DNA of 16,781 nt, from the NCBI GenBank assembly GCA_002315675.1, contig DCHP01000100.1:1-16781 (forward strand), written 5' to 3'. A model generated the notes under the pieces. It did not search any database, had not been told where the DNA came from, and saw only the letters and a program-made list of their open reading frames with translations. The stretch is from Rikenellaceae bacterium UBA1749 (GTDB taxonomy: Bacteria > Bacteroidota > Bacteroidia > Bacteroidales > Rikenellaceae). Below, in pieces: positions 1-7,650 of the stretch (position 1 is the stretch's first letter; each line of letters begins with the position of its first letter). The position numbers and the translations under genes are program-made.

Positions 1-1476
1 GATTTACAACTACTTAACCATCACCACAGTTCCACGTTTCGAGCAACGATTGTTCTGGGAACACCAGGTTCCGGGAAAACATACTCTGTCATTAACAGTT
101 TCATCAAGCAACAGATAGAGAAAGGATACTCAATGTATATCTATGACTACAAATATCCTGATCTATCTGAAATAGCATATAGTCATATGCTCGAAAATCT
201 GGATAAATACAAGGTCCGTCCGAAATTCTATGTCATAAATTTTGATAATCCAAGACAAAGCCATAGATGCAATCCTATCGAGCCATCCTTTATGACAGAC
301 ATTGCAGACGCTTATGAAAGTGCATATACCATTATGCTTAACCTAAACAAGACATGGGTTTCAAAACAGGGAGATTTCTTTGTGGAATCACCAATTATAC
401 TGCTTGCTGCAATCATCTGGTATCTGAAAATATACGAAGATGGAAAGTATTGCACCTTTCCGCATGCAGTAGAACTACTGAATTGCAACTATAAGATGGT
501 ATTCAGCATTCTTAGGAATTATCCTGATCTGGAGAACTACATGTCACCATTTTTTGATGCCTGGAAGGGTGGAGCAGCCGATCAGTTGCAGGGGCAGATA
601 GCAAGTGCCAAAATTCCGCTTTCAAGACTGATATCTCCTCAGCTCTACTGGGTTATGTCAGAAAGTCAATTCAGTCTTGACATCAATAACCCGGATGAAC
701 CAAAGATACTTGTAGTTGGAAATAATCCTGACAGACAGAATATATATGGAGCTGCACTTGGTCTGTATAACAGCAGAATTGTAAAACTCATTAACAAAAA
801 GGGGAAACTTCACTCATCTGTAATAATAGATGAATTACCGACCATATATTTCAAAGGACTTGACAATCTAATTGCAACGGCAAGGTCAAACAAGGTTGCA
901 GTTTGCCTTGGATTCCAGGACTTTTCACAACTGACACGAGATTATGGGGACAAGGAGGCAAGGGTAGTAATGAATACTGTAGGAAATATATTTTCAGGAC
1001 AGGTGGTAGGTGAAACTGCAAGGAATCTTTCTGAGCGTTTTGGTAAAATACTTCAAAAAAGGGAAAGCACATCAAATCATAACGGGGAGAGCTCATATTC
1101 AACATCAACACAAATGGACAACGTTATTCCGGCAAGTAAGATATCAACACTTTCACAGGGAAAATTTGTTGGAGCTGTCTGTGACAACTATGGAGAAGAG
1201 ATAAAACAGAAAATTTTCAATGCTGAAATAATTGTCGATGAAAATACGCCGCAGAGAGGAAAATTGTCAATAATAGATACCCTTCTTGGTAAAAAGAATG
1301 ATAAATCCAGTCAAAGCATAAAACCAATACCAGAAATTACCTCTTTTGTTGGGAGTGATGGAATAGACCACATGAACGAAATAATAAAGGACAATTACTA
1401 CAAAATAAAAGATGATGTAAAAAGAATAGTAAGAAGTGAATGTGAAAGATTCACAATAGAAATTATTGATAAATGA
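1..1476 (+). CDS. mobC: MobC/TraG-type conjugative coupling ATPase, 5' partial
   Basis: This is the C-terminal part (491 codons visible) of a type IV coupling protein, the inner-membrane ATPase that delivers relaxase-bound DNA to a conjugation channel. The reading frame is open from base 1, so the start and the usual N-terminal membrane segments lie upstream of the window. The first Met in frame, at base 133, is internal because the Walker A motif LGTPGSGKT (bases 55-81) precedes it. A Walker B motif, VIIDELP, lies near bases 820-840, followed by the family blocks GLDNLIATARSNKVAVCLGFQD and GNIFSGQVVGE. These resemble the MobC proteins of Bacteroides conjugative transposons and mobilizable elements. 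The frame is intact to its natural stop. No other transfer gene follows, so this is the inner edge of an integrated element, or a remnant of one, continuing to the left. Confidence 0.93.
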   Translation, partial: DLQLLNHHHSSTFRATIVLGTPGSGKTYSVINSFIKQQIEKGYSMYIYDYKYPDLSEIAYSHMLENLDKYKVRPKFYVINFDNPRQSHRCNPIEPSFMTDIADAYESAYTIMLNLNKTWVSKQGDFFVESPIILLAAIIWYLKIYEDGKYCTFPHAVELLNCNYKMVFSILRNYPDLENYMSPFFDAWKGGAADQLQGQIASAKIPLSRLISPQLYWVMSESQFSLDINNPDEPKILVVGNNPDRQNIYGAALGLYNSRIVKLINKKGKLHSSVIIDELPTIYFKGLDNLIATARSNKVAVCLGFQDFSQLTRDYGDKEARVVMNTVGNIFSGQVVGETARNLSERFGKILQKRESTSNHNGESSYSTSTQMDNVIPASKISTLSQGKFVGAVCDNYGEEIKQKIFNAEIIVDENTPQRGKLSIIDTLLGKKNDKSSQSIKPIPEITSFVGSDGIDHMNEIIKDNYYKIKDDVKRIVRSECERFTIEIIDK

Positions 1477-1630
1477 AATGATTGTACAAATAATAATAAT
1501 TAATATTGAGTTATTTCGACGTTCAAATACAATCTTTCAACCTAATTGATTTTTGCAGTAAACAATTGGTCAATGAGTCTTGTTAAAAATGTGATTTTTT
1601 AGAGTAAGTTATTATTTGTATTTTTGTATC

Positions 1631-3760
1631 ATGAAAAAAATAATACTAGCACTTATTCTATTGCCAGGGTTGGCATTCGCACAACCCAGAGGCACAATCA
1701 AGACAAATTATCAGACAGGATCTAATTGGGGACCAGGATACGACGTAAGATGTGACGCCGTGATGTTATATGGTTTTTCAGCACTGAATGACGCCAAAAG
1801 ATTCTCATGGACCGACAGAGGGTACAAACTTCAGACTATGATAGGAATATCATGGGGAGGATATGAAGACTATTTCAATGGTACATATGATGGAATCAAA
1901 CATCTTGAAGAGATTGCCCAGAGAGACATGAATGGTGAAATATTATGGCATGACAAAGGTAAAGTGCCTTATTTTATCCCAACAAAGAGCCTTCTTGAAT
2001 ATTTCAACAGCAAGCTTCGGAAACTTGTAGATGTCGGTATTACTGAATTTTTCTTTGAGGAACCAGAAATATGGTTGACAGCAGGTTATGGTGAAGCATT
2101 CAAAAAAGAATGGAAAGACTTTTACCATGAAGACTGGAAGCCTCAGCATGAATCAGCAGAAAATACATTCAAATCAAATAAACTGAAACATCACCTTTAT
2201 ACAAGGGCAATTGAAGAAATTACAACGGGCATTAAAGAATATGGACGCGATAAGGGTATTAATATTAAATGCTACATTGCTACACATTCAATCATCAATT
2301 ACTGCCTCTGGAATATCGTGAGTCCTGAAGCGGCAACAAGCAACATCAAATCCGTAGATGGATATATTGCACAGGTATGGACAGGAACATCACGTTACCC
2401 TAGTGTATATAATGGCTATTACAAAGCAAGATTATTTGAAATGGCCTTGATGGAATATAGTTCATTGGAAGCATTGAGTAAACCTGTCGGAAAAGATATG
2501 TATTTCCTTACAGATCCTATTGAAGATGCTCCACAGCATTGGGATTTATATAAAAGAGGATATGAAGCTACATATACAGCAGAAATACTATATCCGGACG
2601 TTGACAAATATGAAGTAATGCCATGGCCGGACAGAATATTCCATGGATCATTCAGGACATCTGCCGAAAGCACTACCCTTGAAAAAATGCCTGCATCATA
2701 TGCAACACAGGTACAGATAATGGTTAACGCATTGATGAAAATGCCAAAGACTGAAAACAGAATTTCAGGTCCAAGTGGAATCAGTGTATTGCTTTCTAAT
2801 TCTCTTATGTTCCAGAGATTTGTAGCAGACAATGTATATGATTACGAAGACAATCTTCTTTCAAATTACTATGGTCTTGTATTACCACTTCTAAAGCGTG
2901 GTATTCATGTCAGCACAGTTCATATGGATAATCTGATGCATGGACTTGACAGCACCCGAATACTTCTAATGAGTTATTCTGCGATGAAGCCACTTGATAG
3001 TGAATCTCATAGATACATTACAGAATGGGTTAGAAATGGTGGAATACTCATATACCAGGGTCTTGACAATGACAGATTCCAGAATATCAAGGAATGGTGG
3101 AGTAGTGCCGGATACAATAAGCCATCTGAGCACCTGTTTCAAAGTCTTGGAATAGGGAAAAATCCAAAATCAGGAACATATCAATACGGAAACGGCACAA
3201 TTTTTGTTGAAAGGTCAAACCCAGAAAGGAATATATTGGTAAAACAGGGTGACACAAAATATTTGTCATTACTTGAAAAGGCATATAGTCAGAAATCCGG
3301 CAAATTGAATTATACCAATTATTTCGCACTATCTAGAGGTATATATGACATCACTTCAGTTTTGACAGAAAGTATTACAGATGCTCCAGTTGTGAAGGAA
3401 GGACATTTTGTTGATTTGTATACAGATTCACTACCTGTCTTAAAGACAAAATCAATAAAACCAGGTGAACAGTCCCTGCTTGTAAATATCGACAGGGTGG
3501 ACAAGAATGCACCTTCTATCCTTGCAACTGCAGCCAGAGCATACGATGAACAGTATGAAAGTAATTCTTATTCATTCACAACAAAAGGTCCTAAAAACGT
3601 AAAGGCTGTGACAAGGGTATACCTTACATTCAGTCCTAAAAGCGTCATGATAGACGGAACTGAATCATTCGATGTAAAATACTGGGATTCAGAGACTAAT
3701 ACATATCTACTTAAATATGATTGCAACCCTGATGGGACATCTATTGTAATACGGAAATAG
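1631..3760 (+). CDS. secreted glycoside-hydrolase-like protein with GATase-like domain
   Basis: A 709-residue exported protein that I do not recognise as a named family. The ATG at 1631 begins a classical signal peptide (MKKIILALILLPGLAFA, likely cleaved before Gln18). The in-frame TTG 15 nt upstream would only add a poor N-terminus. There is no lipobox Cys, so it should be periplasmic or released. Residues about 25-370 look like a (beta/alpha)8 barrel with acidic clusters typical of sugar hydrolases (FFFEEPE 140-146; LTDPIEDAP 293-301; MPWPDRIF 330-337). Residues about 380-480 look like a class I glutamine-amidotransferase-type fold (ILLMSYSAMKPL...WVRNGGILIYQG), and the last 55 residues look like a small beta domain. 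Barrel, GATase-like and beta domains in this order recall GH42-type beta-galactosidases, but this is inference from architecture. It is isolated, with no SusC/SusD partner in view. Confidence 0.7.
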   Translation: MKKIILALILLPGLAFAQPRGTIKTNYQTGSNWGPGYDVRCDAVMLYGFSALNDAKRFSWTDRGYKLQTMIGISWGGYEDYFNGTYDGIKHLEEIAQRDMNGEILWHDKGKVPYFIPTKSLLEYFNSKLRKLVDVGITEFFFEEPEIWLTAGYGEAFKKEWKDFYHEDWKPQHESAENTFKSNKLKHHLYTRAIEEITTGIKEYGRDKGINIKCYIATHSIINYCLWNIVSPEAATSNIKSVDGYIAQVWTGTSRYPSVYNGYYKARLFEMALMEYSSLEALSKPVGKDMYFLTDPIEDAPQHWDLYKRGYEATYTAEILYPDVDKYEVMPWPDRIFHGSFRTSAESTTLEKMPASYATQVQIMVNALMKMPKTENRISGPSGISVLLSNSLMFQRFVADNVYDYEDNLLSNYYGLVLPLLKRGIHVSTVHMDNLMHGLDSTRILLMSYSAMKPLDSESHRYITEWVRNGGILIYQGLDNDRFQNIKEWWSSAGYNKPSEHLFQSLGIGKNPKSGTYQYGNGTIFVERSNPERNILVKQGDTKYLSLLEKAYSQKSGKLNYTNYFALSRGIYDITSVLTESITDAPVVKEGHFVDLYTDSLPVLKTKSIKPGEQSLLVNIDRVDKNAPSILATAARAYDEQYESNSYSFTTKGPKNVKAVTRVYLTFSPKSVMIDGTESFDVKYWDSETNTYLLKYDCNPDGTSIVIRK

Positions 3761-3829
3761 AGTATTACACATAGATATTACGCAAAATATAGAACCAAAT
3801 TATATACTTAACTCAATATTTTTTGCATA

Positions 3830-3866
3830 AGTAGAAGGAGGTTATTAGTGATAACCTCCTTCTACT
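3830..3866 (+). terminator. perfect 16-bp hairpin after the secreted-protein gene
   Basis: AGTAGAAGGAGGTTAT (3830-3845) pairs perfectly with ATAACCTCCTTCTACT (3851-3866) around a 5-nt loop. It lies 70 nt after the upstream stop and before the next promoter, which suits a terminator. No clean U-tract follows on either strand (only a loosely T-rich stretch, TTACTATTATTTC), so it may instead be a structured repeat. Its 3' arm runs directly into a 12-bp MITE-end sequence. Confidence 0.45.
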
Positions 3867-3876
3867 GAATAGTTAC
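3865..3876 (+). repeat. solo copy of the MITE terminal repeat (CTGAATAGTTAC)
   Basis: This is a 12-of-12 match to the right terminal inverted repeat of the element at 6319-6439. It overlaps the foot of the 16-bp hairpin (ACTGAATAGTTAC continues the arm). No matching left end GTAACTATTCAG is visible upstream, so it would be a truncated or decayed copy. Coincidence cannot be excluded for 12 bp, but the sequence downstream (TATTATTT) also resembles the sequence after the internal variant at 6399-6410 (CATTATTT). Confidence 0.5.
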
Positions 3877-3896
3877 TATTATTTCTCGATCGAACA

Positions 3897-3926
3897 TTGG
3901 AGATGATAAAGTTTTAATTAACTTTG
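3897..3926 (+). promoter_or_regulatory. promoter of the SpoIIE-family phosphatase gene
   Basis: A TTG at 3897-3899 (-33 region) lies 19 bp before an exact Bacteroidetes -7 element TAACTTTG at 3919-3926. This puts the transcription start near 3933 and leaves a short leader before the ATG at 3945. The -7 element sits inside an inverted repeat, TTAAC-TTTG-GTTAA (3918-3931), which could be an operator. Confidence 0.6.
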
Positions 3927-3944
3927 GTTAAACAAAATAATGAT

Positions 3945-5900
3945 ATGAAATCTAGAAAAGGACGTTTTGCAGTACGGCTAAGTTTGAAAAGTACTTTGCT
4001 GACTTCATTAATATTTATAATTGCAATTGCAGTTATCACATATAAAGGTGCGGATATTTCTCTTAAAAGTTCACTTGATTATTCAACAACAATACTTAAG
4101 AAATCCATTTCAAAACTGGAGAATTCGATAAAATCTACCGAACTTATCGGACATAGTATTACCAGTACTGTTGAAACAATCGATAGACTGAACACCCCTA
4201 TCGATACTTCAAGTTATTTTAGTTTCCTTACAGAAAAACTTAAAGGAACATCTAATATCCTGGGAGTGGGAGTATTTTATCTTCCGTACGAATATGACAA
4301 GAATGAAGAACATGCAGGAATATATGTCAATTCAACAATTTTTACAGGTAAAACGGAAAATGAATGGGATGACAACAAAAAACTTGAAAGTGACAACTGG
4401 GATTATTTTGACGCAGAATGGTTCAAGCTAGCAATTGAAAACAAAACTGCATCATGGGCAAAACCTATATACGAATATACATTCTTTAAGGATTCCGTAT
4501 TTCTGACAGCGTATGTTGAACCAGTAAAAGACAAGAATGGTAAGATTATAGGAGTAACCGATGTTGATTTATCACTGGAATGGCTTCAGAAGGAGCTTAT
4601 CGATATGAAACCATATCCTGAATCCAATATCATATTAATAGATAAATCAGGAAACATTATCTGTAATCCTCTATCAGATCATCCATATGAAGGAAATATC
4701 GGCAGTGATAAATTCCATGAGGAAAATGGTCTTAATAAGGAAGAACTGGATAGCAGCGACTGGAAAGTCAGGGAAGAGGGTATCAAAGTCGCTAAGGTAA
4801 ACTCTGCAAAAGGGCGTATGTATTGCCTTAGAGGAGAAATGTACAATGGATGGCAGATGATAATAATGAACAGGGAAAGGGACACATTCGCGAATCTGAA
4901 TAATATTTGCCTGATGGTTATTATTATTGCTATCCTGGGCCTTGCATTCCTATTTTTTGCAAACAGGATTGTGGTATTCAAGGCATCAAAACCTCTTGTT
5001 GATTTTGCTGATGCAGCAAAGTTGATAGCACGTGGGAATTTTGATGTTCCAATACCTGAAGTGAAAACCGATGATGAAATTTCAGATTTAAGCATGGCCT
5101 TGAATTTCATGCAAACATCTATCACTGATTACATTGATAGGCTTACAAATGCGACATCTGAAAAAGAAAGAATGGCAGGTGAACTTAATGTTGCAAAGAC
5201 TATCCAGATGCAAATGCTGCAAAAGTTTTTTGATTCACCTGATGGTTGCGGCATATATGCATCAAGTATTCCATCTAGGCAGGTAGGAGGAGACTTATAT
5301 GATATATACGTCAATGGCGATGACCTGTATTATATTATCGCTGACGTATCAGGCAAAGGTGTACCAGCAGCACTTCTAATGTCAATTTCAATTTCCGCAT
5401 TCCGTGCTTCAATAAGATACCATCATTCTATGTCCGAAATAGCGAACATCATCAATAATGTGTTCTGCGGAAGTAATGAAGATAATATGTTTATTACTGT
5501 AAACCTTGGACATATCAACGTAAAAACAGGAGAAGCAGAAATCTGCAATTGTGGTCACAACCCTATTATCATTATTTCACCAACAGGTGATGCCAATTAT
5601 CTAAAGATTGACAATAATATTGCTTGTGGTGTATTGCCAGATTTCAAATACAAGAGCAATACAATAAACATAGAACATGGTTCACGATTGCTTTTATACA
5701 CCGATGGAGTGACCGAGGCTGAAACGAAATCGCACGACCAATATGGAGAAGACAGATTGATTGACTTTGCACGTATCTATAGTACAGGAATGGTTAATAG
5801 TGATGAAGTTGTAATTAAGGATCTTATTGCCTCCGTAAATAAATTTGTTGATGGTGCAGAACAATCTGACGACATAACCATGATGAGTATCACAATTTAG
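3945..5900 (+). CDS. membrane sensor serine phosphatase (Cache-like, HAMP, SpoIIE/PP2C)
   Basis: A 651-residue RsbU-type signalling phosphatase. Known relatives dephosphorylate anti-sigma-antagonist (STAS) proteins in partner-switching stress pathways. Residues 16-33 form TM1. About 35-310 is a periplasmic sensor that looks like a double Cache domain (WFKLAI...WAKPIYEY...GVTDVDLS, 159-210). Residues 321-339 form TM2 and about 340-400 a HAMP linker (P350, then TDDEISDLSMALNFM). About 405-425 is a short helical connector, and 430-651 is the phosphatase. The metal-binding motifs are intact: GGDLYD (448-453), ADVSGKG (466-472), GHNP (537-540), LLYTDGVTEAE (583-593) and SDDITMM (641-647). I chose the ATG at 3945 because the in-frame TTG at 3924 lies inside the -7 promoter element. 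No STAS or anti-sigma partner is encoded in this window. Its ligand and target are unknown. Confidence 0.9.
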   Translation: MKSRKGRFAVRLSLKSTLLTSLIFIIAIAVITYKGADISLKSSLDYSTTILKKSISKLENSIKSTELIGHSITSTVETIDRLNTPIDTSSYFSFLTEKLKGTSNILGVGVFYLPYEYDKNEEHAGIYVNSTIFTGKTENEWDDNKKLESDNWDYFDAEWFKLAIENKTASWAKPIYEYTFFKDSVFLTAYVEPVKDKNGKIIGVTDVDLSLEWLQKELIDMKPYPESNIILIDKSGNIICNPLSDHPYEGNIGSDKFHEENGLNKEELDSSDWKVREEGIKVAKVNSAKGRMYCLRGEMYNGWQMIIMNRERDTFANLNNICLMVIIIAILGLAFLFFANRIVVFKASKPLVDFADAAKLIARGNFDVPIPEVKTDDEISDLSMALNFMQTSITDYIDRLTNATSEKERMAGELNVAKTIQMQMLQKFFDSPDGCGIYASSIPSRQVGGDLYDIYVNGDDLYYIIADVSGKGVPAALLMSISISAFRASIRYHHSMSEIANIINNVFCGSNEDNMFITVNLGHINVKTGEAEICNCGHNPIIIISPTGDANYLKIDNNIACGVLPDFKYKSNTINIEHGSRLLLYTDGVTEAETKSHDQYGEDRLIDFARIYSTGMVNSDEVVIKDLIASVNKFVDGAEQSDDITMMSITI

Positions 5901-5943
5901 AATTGATTTCTCAGATGTCAGTAGCAGGCAAATAAGATAGTAA

Positions 5944-5982
5944 AAAAGTCGAAGCTCTTAATAATTAAGAGCTTCGACTTTT
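5944..5982. terminator. bidirectional intrinsic terminator
   Basis: A perfect 18-bp stem, AAAAGTCGAAGCTCTTAA (5944-5961) and its exact complement at 5965-5982, encloses the loop TAA. It has a T-tract on the plus side (TTTT) and six Ts when read on the minus strand. It lies 43 nt after the SpoIIE-phosphatase stop and just beyond the stop of the minus-strand ORF at 6023, so it separates the convergent blocks. Confidence 0.9.
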
Positions 5983-6022
5983 AATGTGCCGTAAACTGAT
6001 TAATCAAAATAATGAATGATAA

Positions 6023-6301
6023 TTATTTTTGACCATGTTTCATACTGTGTCTAGAAATTATTATACTTAAAAAAATGACAATCAGAACAATCAAAATAAT
6101 AAATAGAACAATGTACCAAAGCCATAGATAAATTGAAGTTACGATTGTCCAGAATATTGAGTCATTCACTTTGAAATATGTTACATTGTATGATAGTGAA
6201 TCTTGAAAGAATATATACCATACTGGTGGGAGCGTTAGCACTTTTAATATAATCAAAACAAAGAGATAAAACCATAATAAAAAATGACTGAAGTTTCGCA
6301 A
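6023..6301 (-). CDS. possible small two-TM membrane protein (TTG start)
   Basis: A 92-codon frame predicting a protein with two strongly hydrophobic segments (about residues 5-32 and 49-80) and a basic tail (RHSMKHGQK). I do not recognise it. The only usable start is a TTG at 6301, because an in-frame TAG lies upstream within the end of the MITE (6319-6330). Rejoining the sequence as it was before insertion still gives an in-frame stop, TAA, so the MITE did not simply cut off an upstream coding part. T-rich DNA readily produces hydrophobic ORFs, so it may be a decayed gene or spurious. In its favour, it is on the same strand as the fmt block and ends at a terminator with a proper minus-strand U-tract. 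Confidence 0.35.
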   Translation of the reverse strand: MRNFSHFLLWFYLFVLIILKVLTLPPVWYIFFQDSLSYNVTYFKVNDSIFWTIVTSIYLWLWYIVLFIILIVLIVIFLSIIISRHSMKHGQK

Positions 6302-6318
6302 GTATAACTTGCTTAATT

Positions 6319-6439
6319 GTAACTATTCAGTAGCTGTATCTATTATCTACAATAACTCCCTTTGGTGGATGTCAGTTTTAGGTGTTTTACCTAGGCTGCT
6401 GTATAGTTGCCATTATTTTTTGCCTTGCTGAATAGTTAC
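6319..6439. mobile_element. 121-bp MITE, IS66-like ends
   Basis: A non-autonomous insertion with exact 12-bp terminal inverted repeats, GTAACTATTCAG (6319-6330) and CTGAATAGTTAC (6428-6439), flanked by exact 8-bp direct repeats, GCTTAATT (6311-6318 and 6440-6447). The latter are a target-site duplication. It has no coding capacity. Inside it are a diverged subterminal copy of the end, CTGTATAGTTGC (6399-6410), and a weak hairpin, TAGGT-gtttt-ACCTA (6379-6393). Ends beginning 5'-GTAA together with an 8-bp duplication are typical of IS66-family elements, so an IS66 transposase elsewhere in the genome may have moved it; that assignment is inference. It landed between two minus-strand ORFs and interrupts neither. 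Confidence 0.85.
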
Positions 6440-6473
6440 GCTTAATTATAATGATTTGAATGTTTATTTTCAA

Positions 6474-6683
6474 TTACCTTGGCATTGATGCATATACTGG
6501 ACAAGATTTATCAAACTTGGATGAATTCAACACACACTGATTCATAAAAGAACAGTCCGTATATTCACAAACATGATAAACACCCAGAGCCATGGTTCTA
6601 TAACCATTAAAACCCTTAAGATACATTTCCATGTTAACTCTTGGGTGAAAAAAAGGTTCCATAACTCCCGATGAAGTTTTCAT
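6474..6683 (-). CDS. small cysteine-containing protein, unknown
   Basis: A 69-residue ORF that begins with ATG 26 bp after the fmt stop on the same strand, so it may be read through from fmt. No TAnnTTTG element is evident in that 26-bp gap. The protein has four Cys in its second half (C39, C44, C50, C61; spacing CX4CX5CX10C) within HVCEYTDC...SFMNQC...KSCPVY. This could bind a metal or form disulfides, but I recognise no family. There is no signal peptide or membrane segment. The varied, non-repetitive composition and Cys spacing argue for a real gene; its short length is the main doubt. Confidence 0.5.
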   Translation of the reverse strand: MKTSSGVMEPFFHPRVNMEMYLKGFNGYRTMALGVYHVCEYTDCSFMNQCVLNSSKFDKSCPVYASMPR

Positions 6684-6709
6684 ATGAATAGCGTTGTATA
6701 GTAGTAGTA

Positions 6710-7642
6710 TTATCTATGGTGACCACGGAGATAATCGCCAACACTCATGGCGCGGCTACCTGCGACTTGAATGGTAATGATTTCAATTAAGTTGTCGTAT
6801 GTCGAAATAAACATCTTTCCATTATCTATAATAAGAGAACCAGCAGGTTGATTTGATGTAATATCACTTAGTCTTGTCTCAAGAATCTTTGCTGTAGTAC
6901 CTTCAAAATCACACCAGGCAGCGGGGTAGGGGCTAAGGCCTCTGATTTTATTGTAAATAGTTTTTGAATCCTGAGACCAGTCTATTTTACAATCATCCTT
7001 GAAAATCTTTGGTGCTGACATTCTGATTGTATCATTCAATTCAGTCTGTGCTATAGCATTTTCCTGAAGAATCTGACCAGAAATTATTTTTTCTACACTT
7101 TCAAGGACCATATCAGCTCCCATATACATCAACTTATCATGCAATGTACCCGCAGATTCATTTTCGGTAATAACAACCGATTTCTGTAAAATAATCTTAC
7201 CGGTATCAATCTTTTCATCAAGGAAAAATGTTGTAACTCCAGTCTCTGTGTCACCATTTATTATTGCCCAGTTTATCGGAGCAGCTCCCCGGTAAAGAGG
7301 AAGAAGTGATGCATGTAGGTTGAATGTTCCAAGAGGTGGAAGATTCCATACAACTTTAGGCAACATTCTGAATGCAACAACAATACCAAGATCTGGTTTA
7401 ATGTTAGTATACTGTTTTAACCAGTCAGGATCTTTTAGGTTTTCTGGCTGAAATAGGGGAATATTATTCTCTATAGCAAATTTCTTAACAGGACTGAATT
7501 GAATCTTCTGGCCTCTTCCTGACTTTTTATCAGGAACTGTAACAACAGCCACAACATTGAAACCAAAGTCAATTATTTTTTTTAATGGTTCGACCGCAAA
7601 GTCGGGTGTACCCATATAAATAATGCGAATATTTTTATCCAT
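6710..7642 (-). CDS. fmt: methionyl-tRNA formyltransferase
   Basis: A cytosolic enzyme that transfers a formyl group from 10-formyl-tetrahydrofolate to Met-tRNA(fMet) for translation initiation. At 310 residues it is full length. The N-terminal formyltransferase fold starts IRIIYMGTPDFAV (residues 5-17). The catalytic region has FNLHASLLPLYRGAAPINWA (107-126) with Asn108 and His110, and Asp146 in EKIDTGKI. The VVAFRMLP version of the folate-site loop (88-95) is typical of Bacteroidetes. The C-terminal domain (about 205-305) contains KIRGLSPYPAAW. The gene lies 52 bp downstream of ribBA and has a good promoter of its own in that gap, so it can be expressed separately. Nothing is missing or unusual. 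Confidence 0.97.
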   Translation of the reverse strand: MDKNIRIIYMGTPDFAVEPLKKIIDFGFNVVAVVTVPDKKSGRGQKIQFSPVKKFAIENNIPLFQPENLKDPDWLKQYTNIKPDLGIVVAFRMLPKVVWNLPPLGTFNLHASLLPLYRGAAPINWAIINGDTETGVTTFFLDEKIDTGKIILQKSVVITENESAGTLHDKLMYMGADMVLESVEKIISGQILQENAIAQTELNDTIRMSAPKIFKDDCKIDWSQDSKTIYNKIRGLSPYPAAWCDFEGTTAKILETRLSDITSNQPAGSLIIDNGKMFISTYDNLIEIITIQVAGSRAMSVGDYLRGHHR

Positions 7643-7650
7643 TGCAGTGT

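Noticed and set aside
1619..1626. TATTTTTG as a -7 promoter element for the secreted-protein gene
   Set aside because: It ends only 4 nt before the ATG, so transcription would start at or inside the start codon, and there is no TTG at the right distance upstream.
1616..1630. TTG as the start of the secreted-protein gene
   Set aside because: The ATG at 1631 begins a clean signal peptide; the TTG only adds five residues before it.
1477..1630. Possible inverted repeat CCTAATTG...CAATTGG after mobC as a terminator or attachment site
   Set aside because: The arms are imperfect and short, with no U-tract and no second copy in the window.
2419..2832. 137-codon minus-strand ORF inside the secreted-protein gene
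   Set aside because: It lies wholly antisense to a clearly coding frame and resembles no protein family; a shadow ORF.
3924..3944. TTG start giving a 658-residue SpoIIE phosphatase
   Set aside because: The TTG lies within the -7 element TAACTTTG, so it would not be on the mRNA; the ATG at 3945 fits better.
4679..5125. 148-codon minus-strand ORF within the phosphatase gene
   Set aside because: It is antisense to the sensor, TM and HAMP coding region, with no independent signal.
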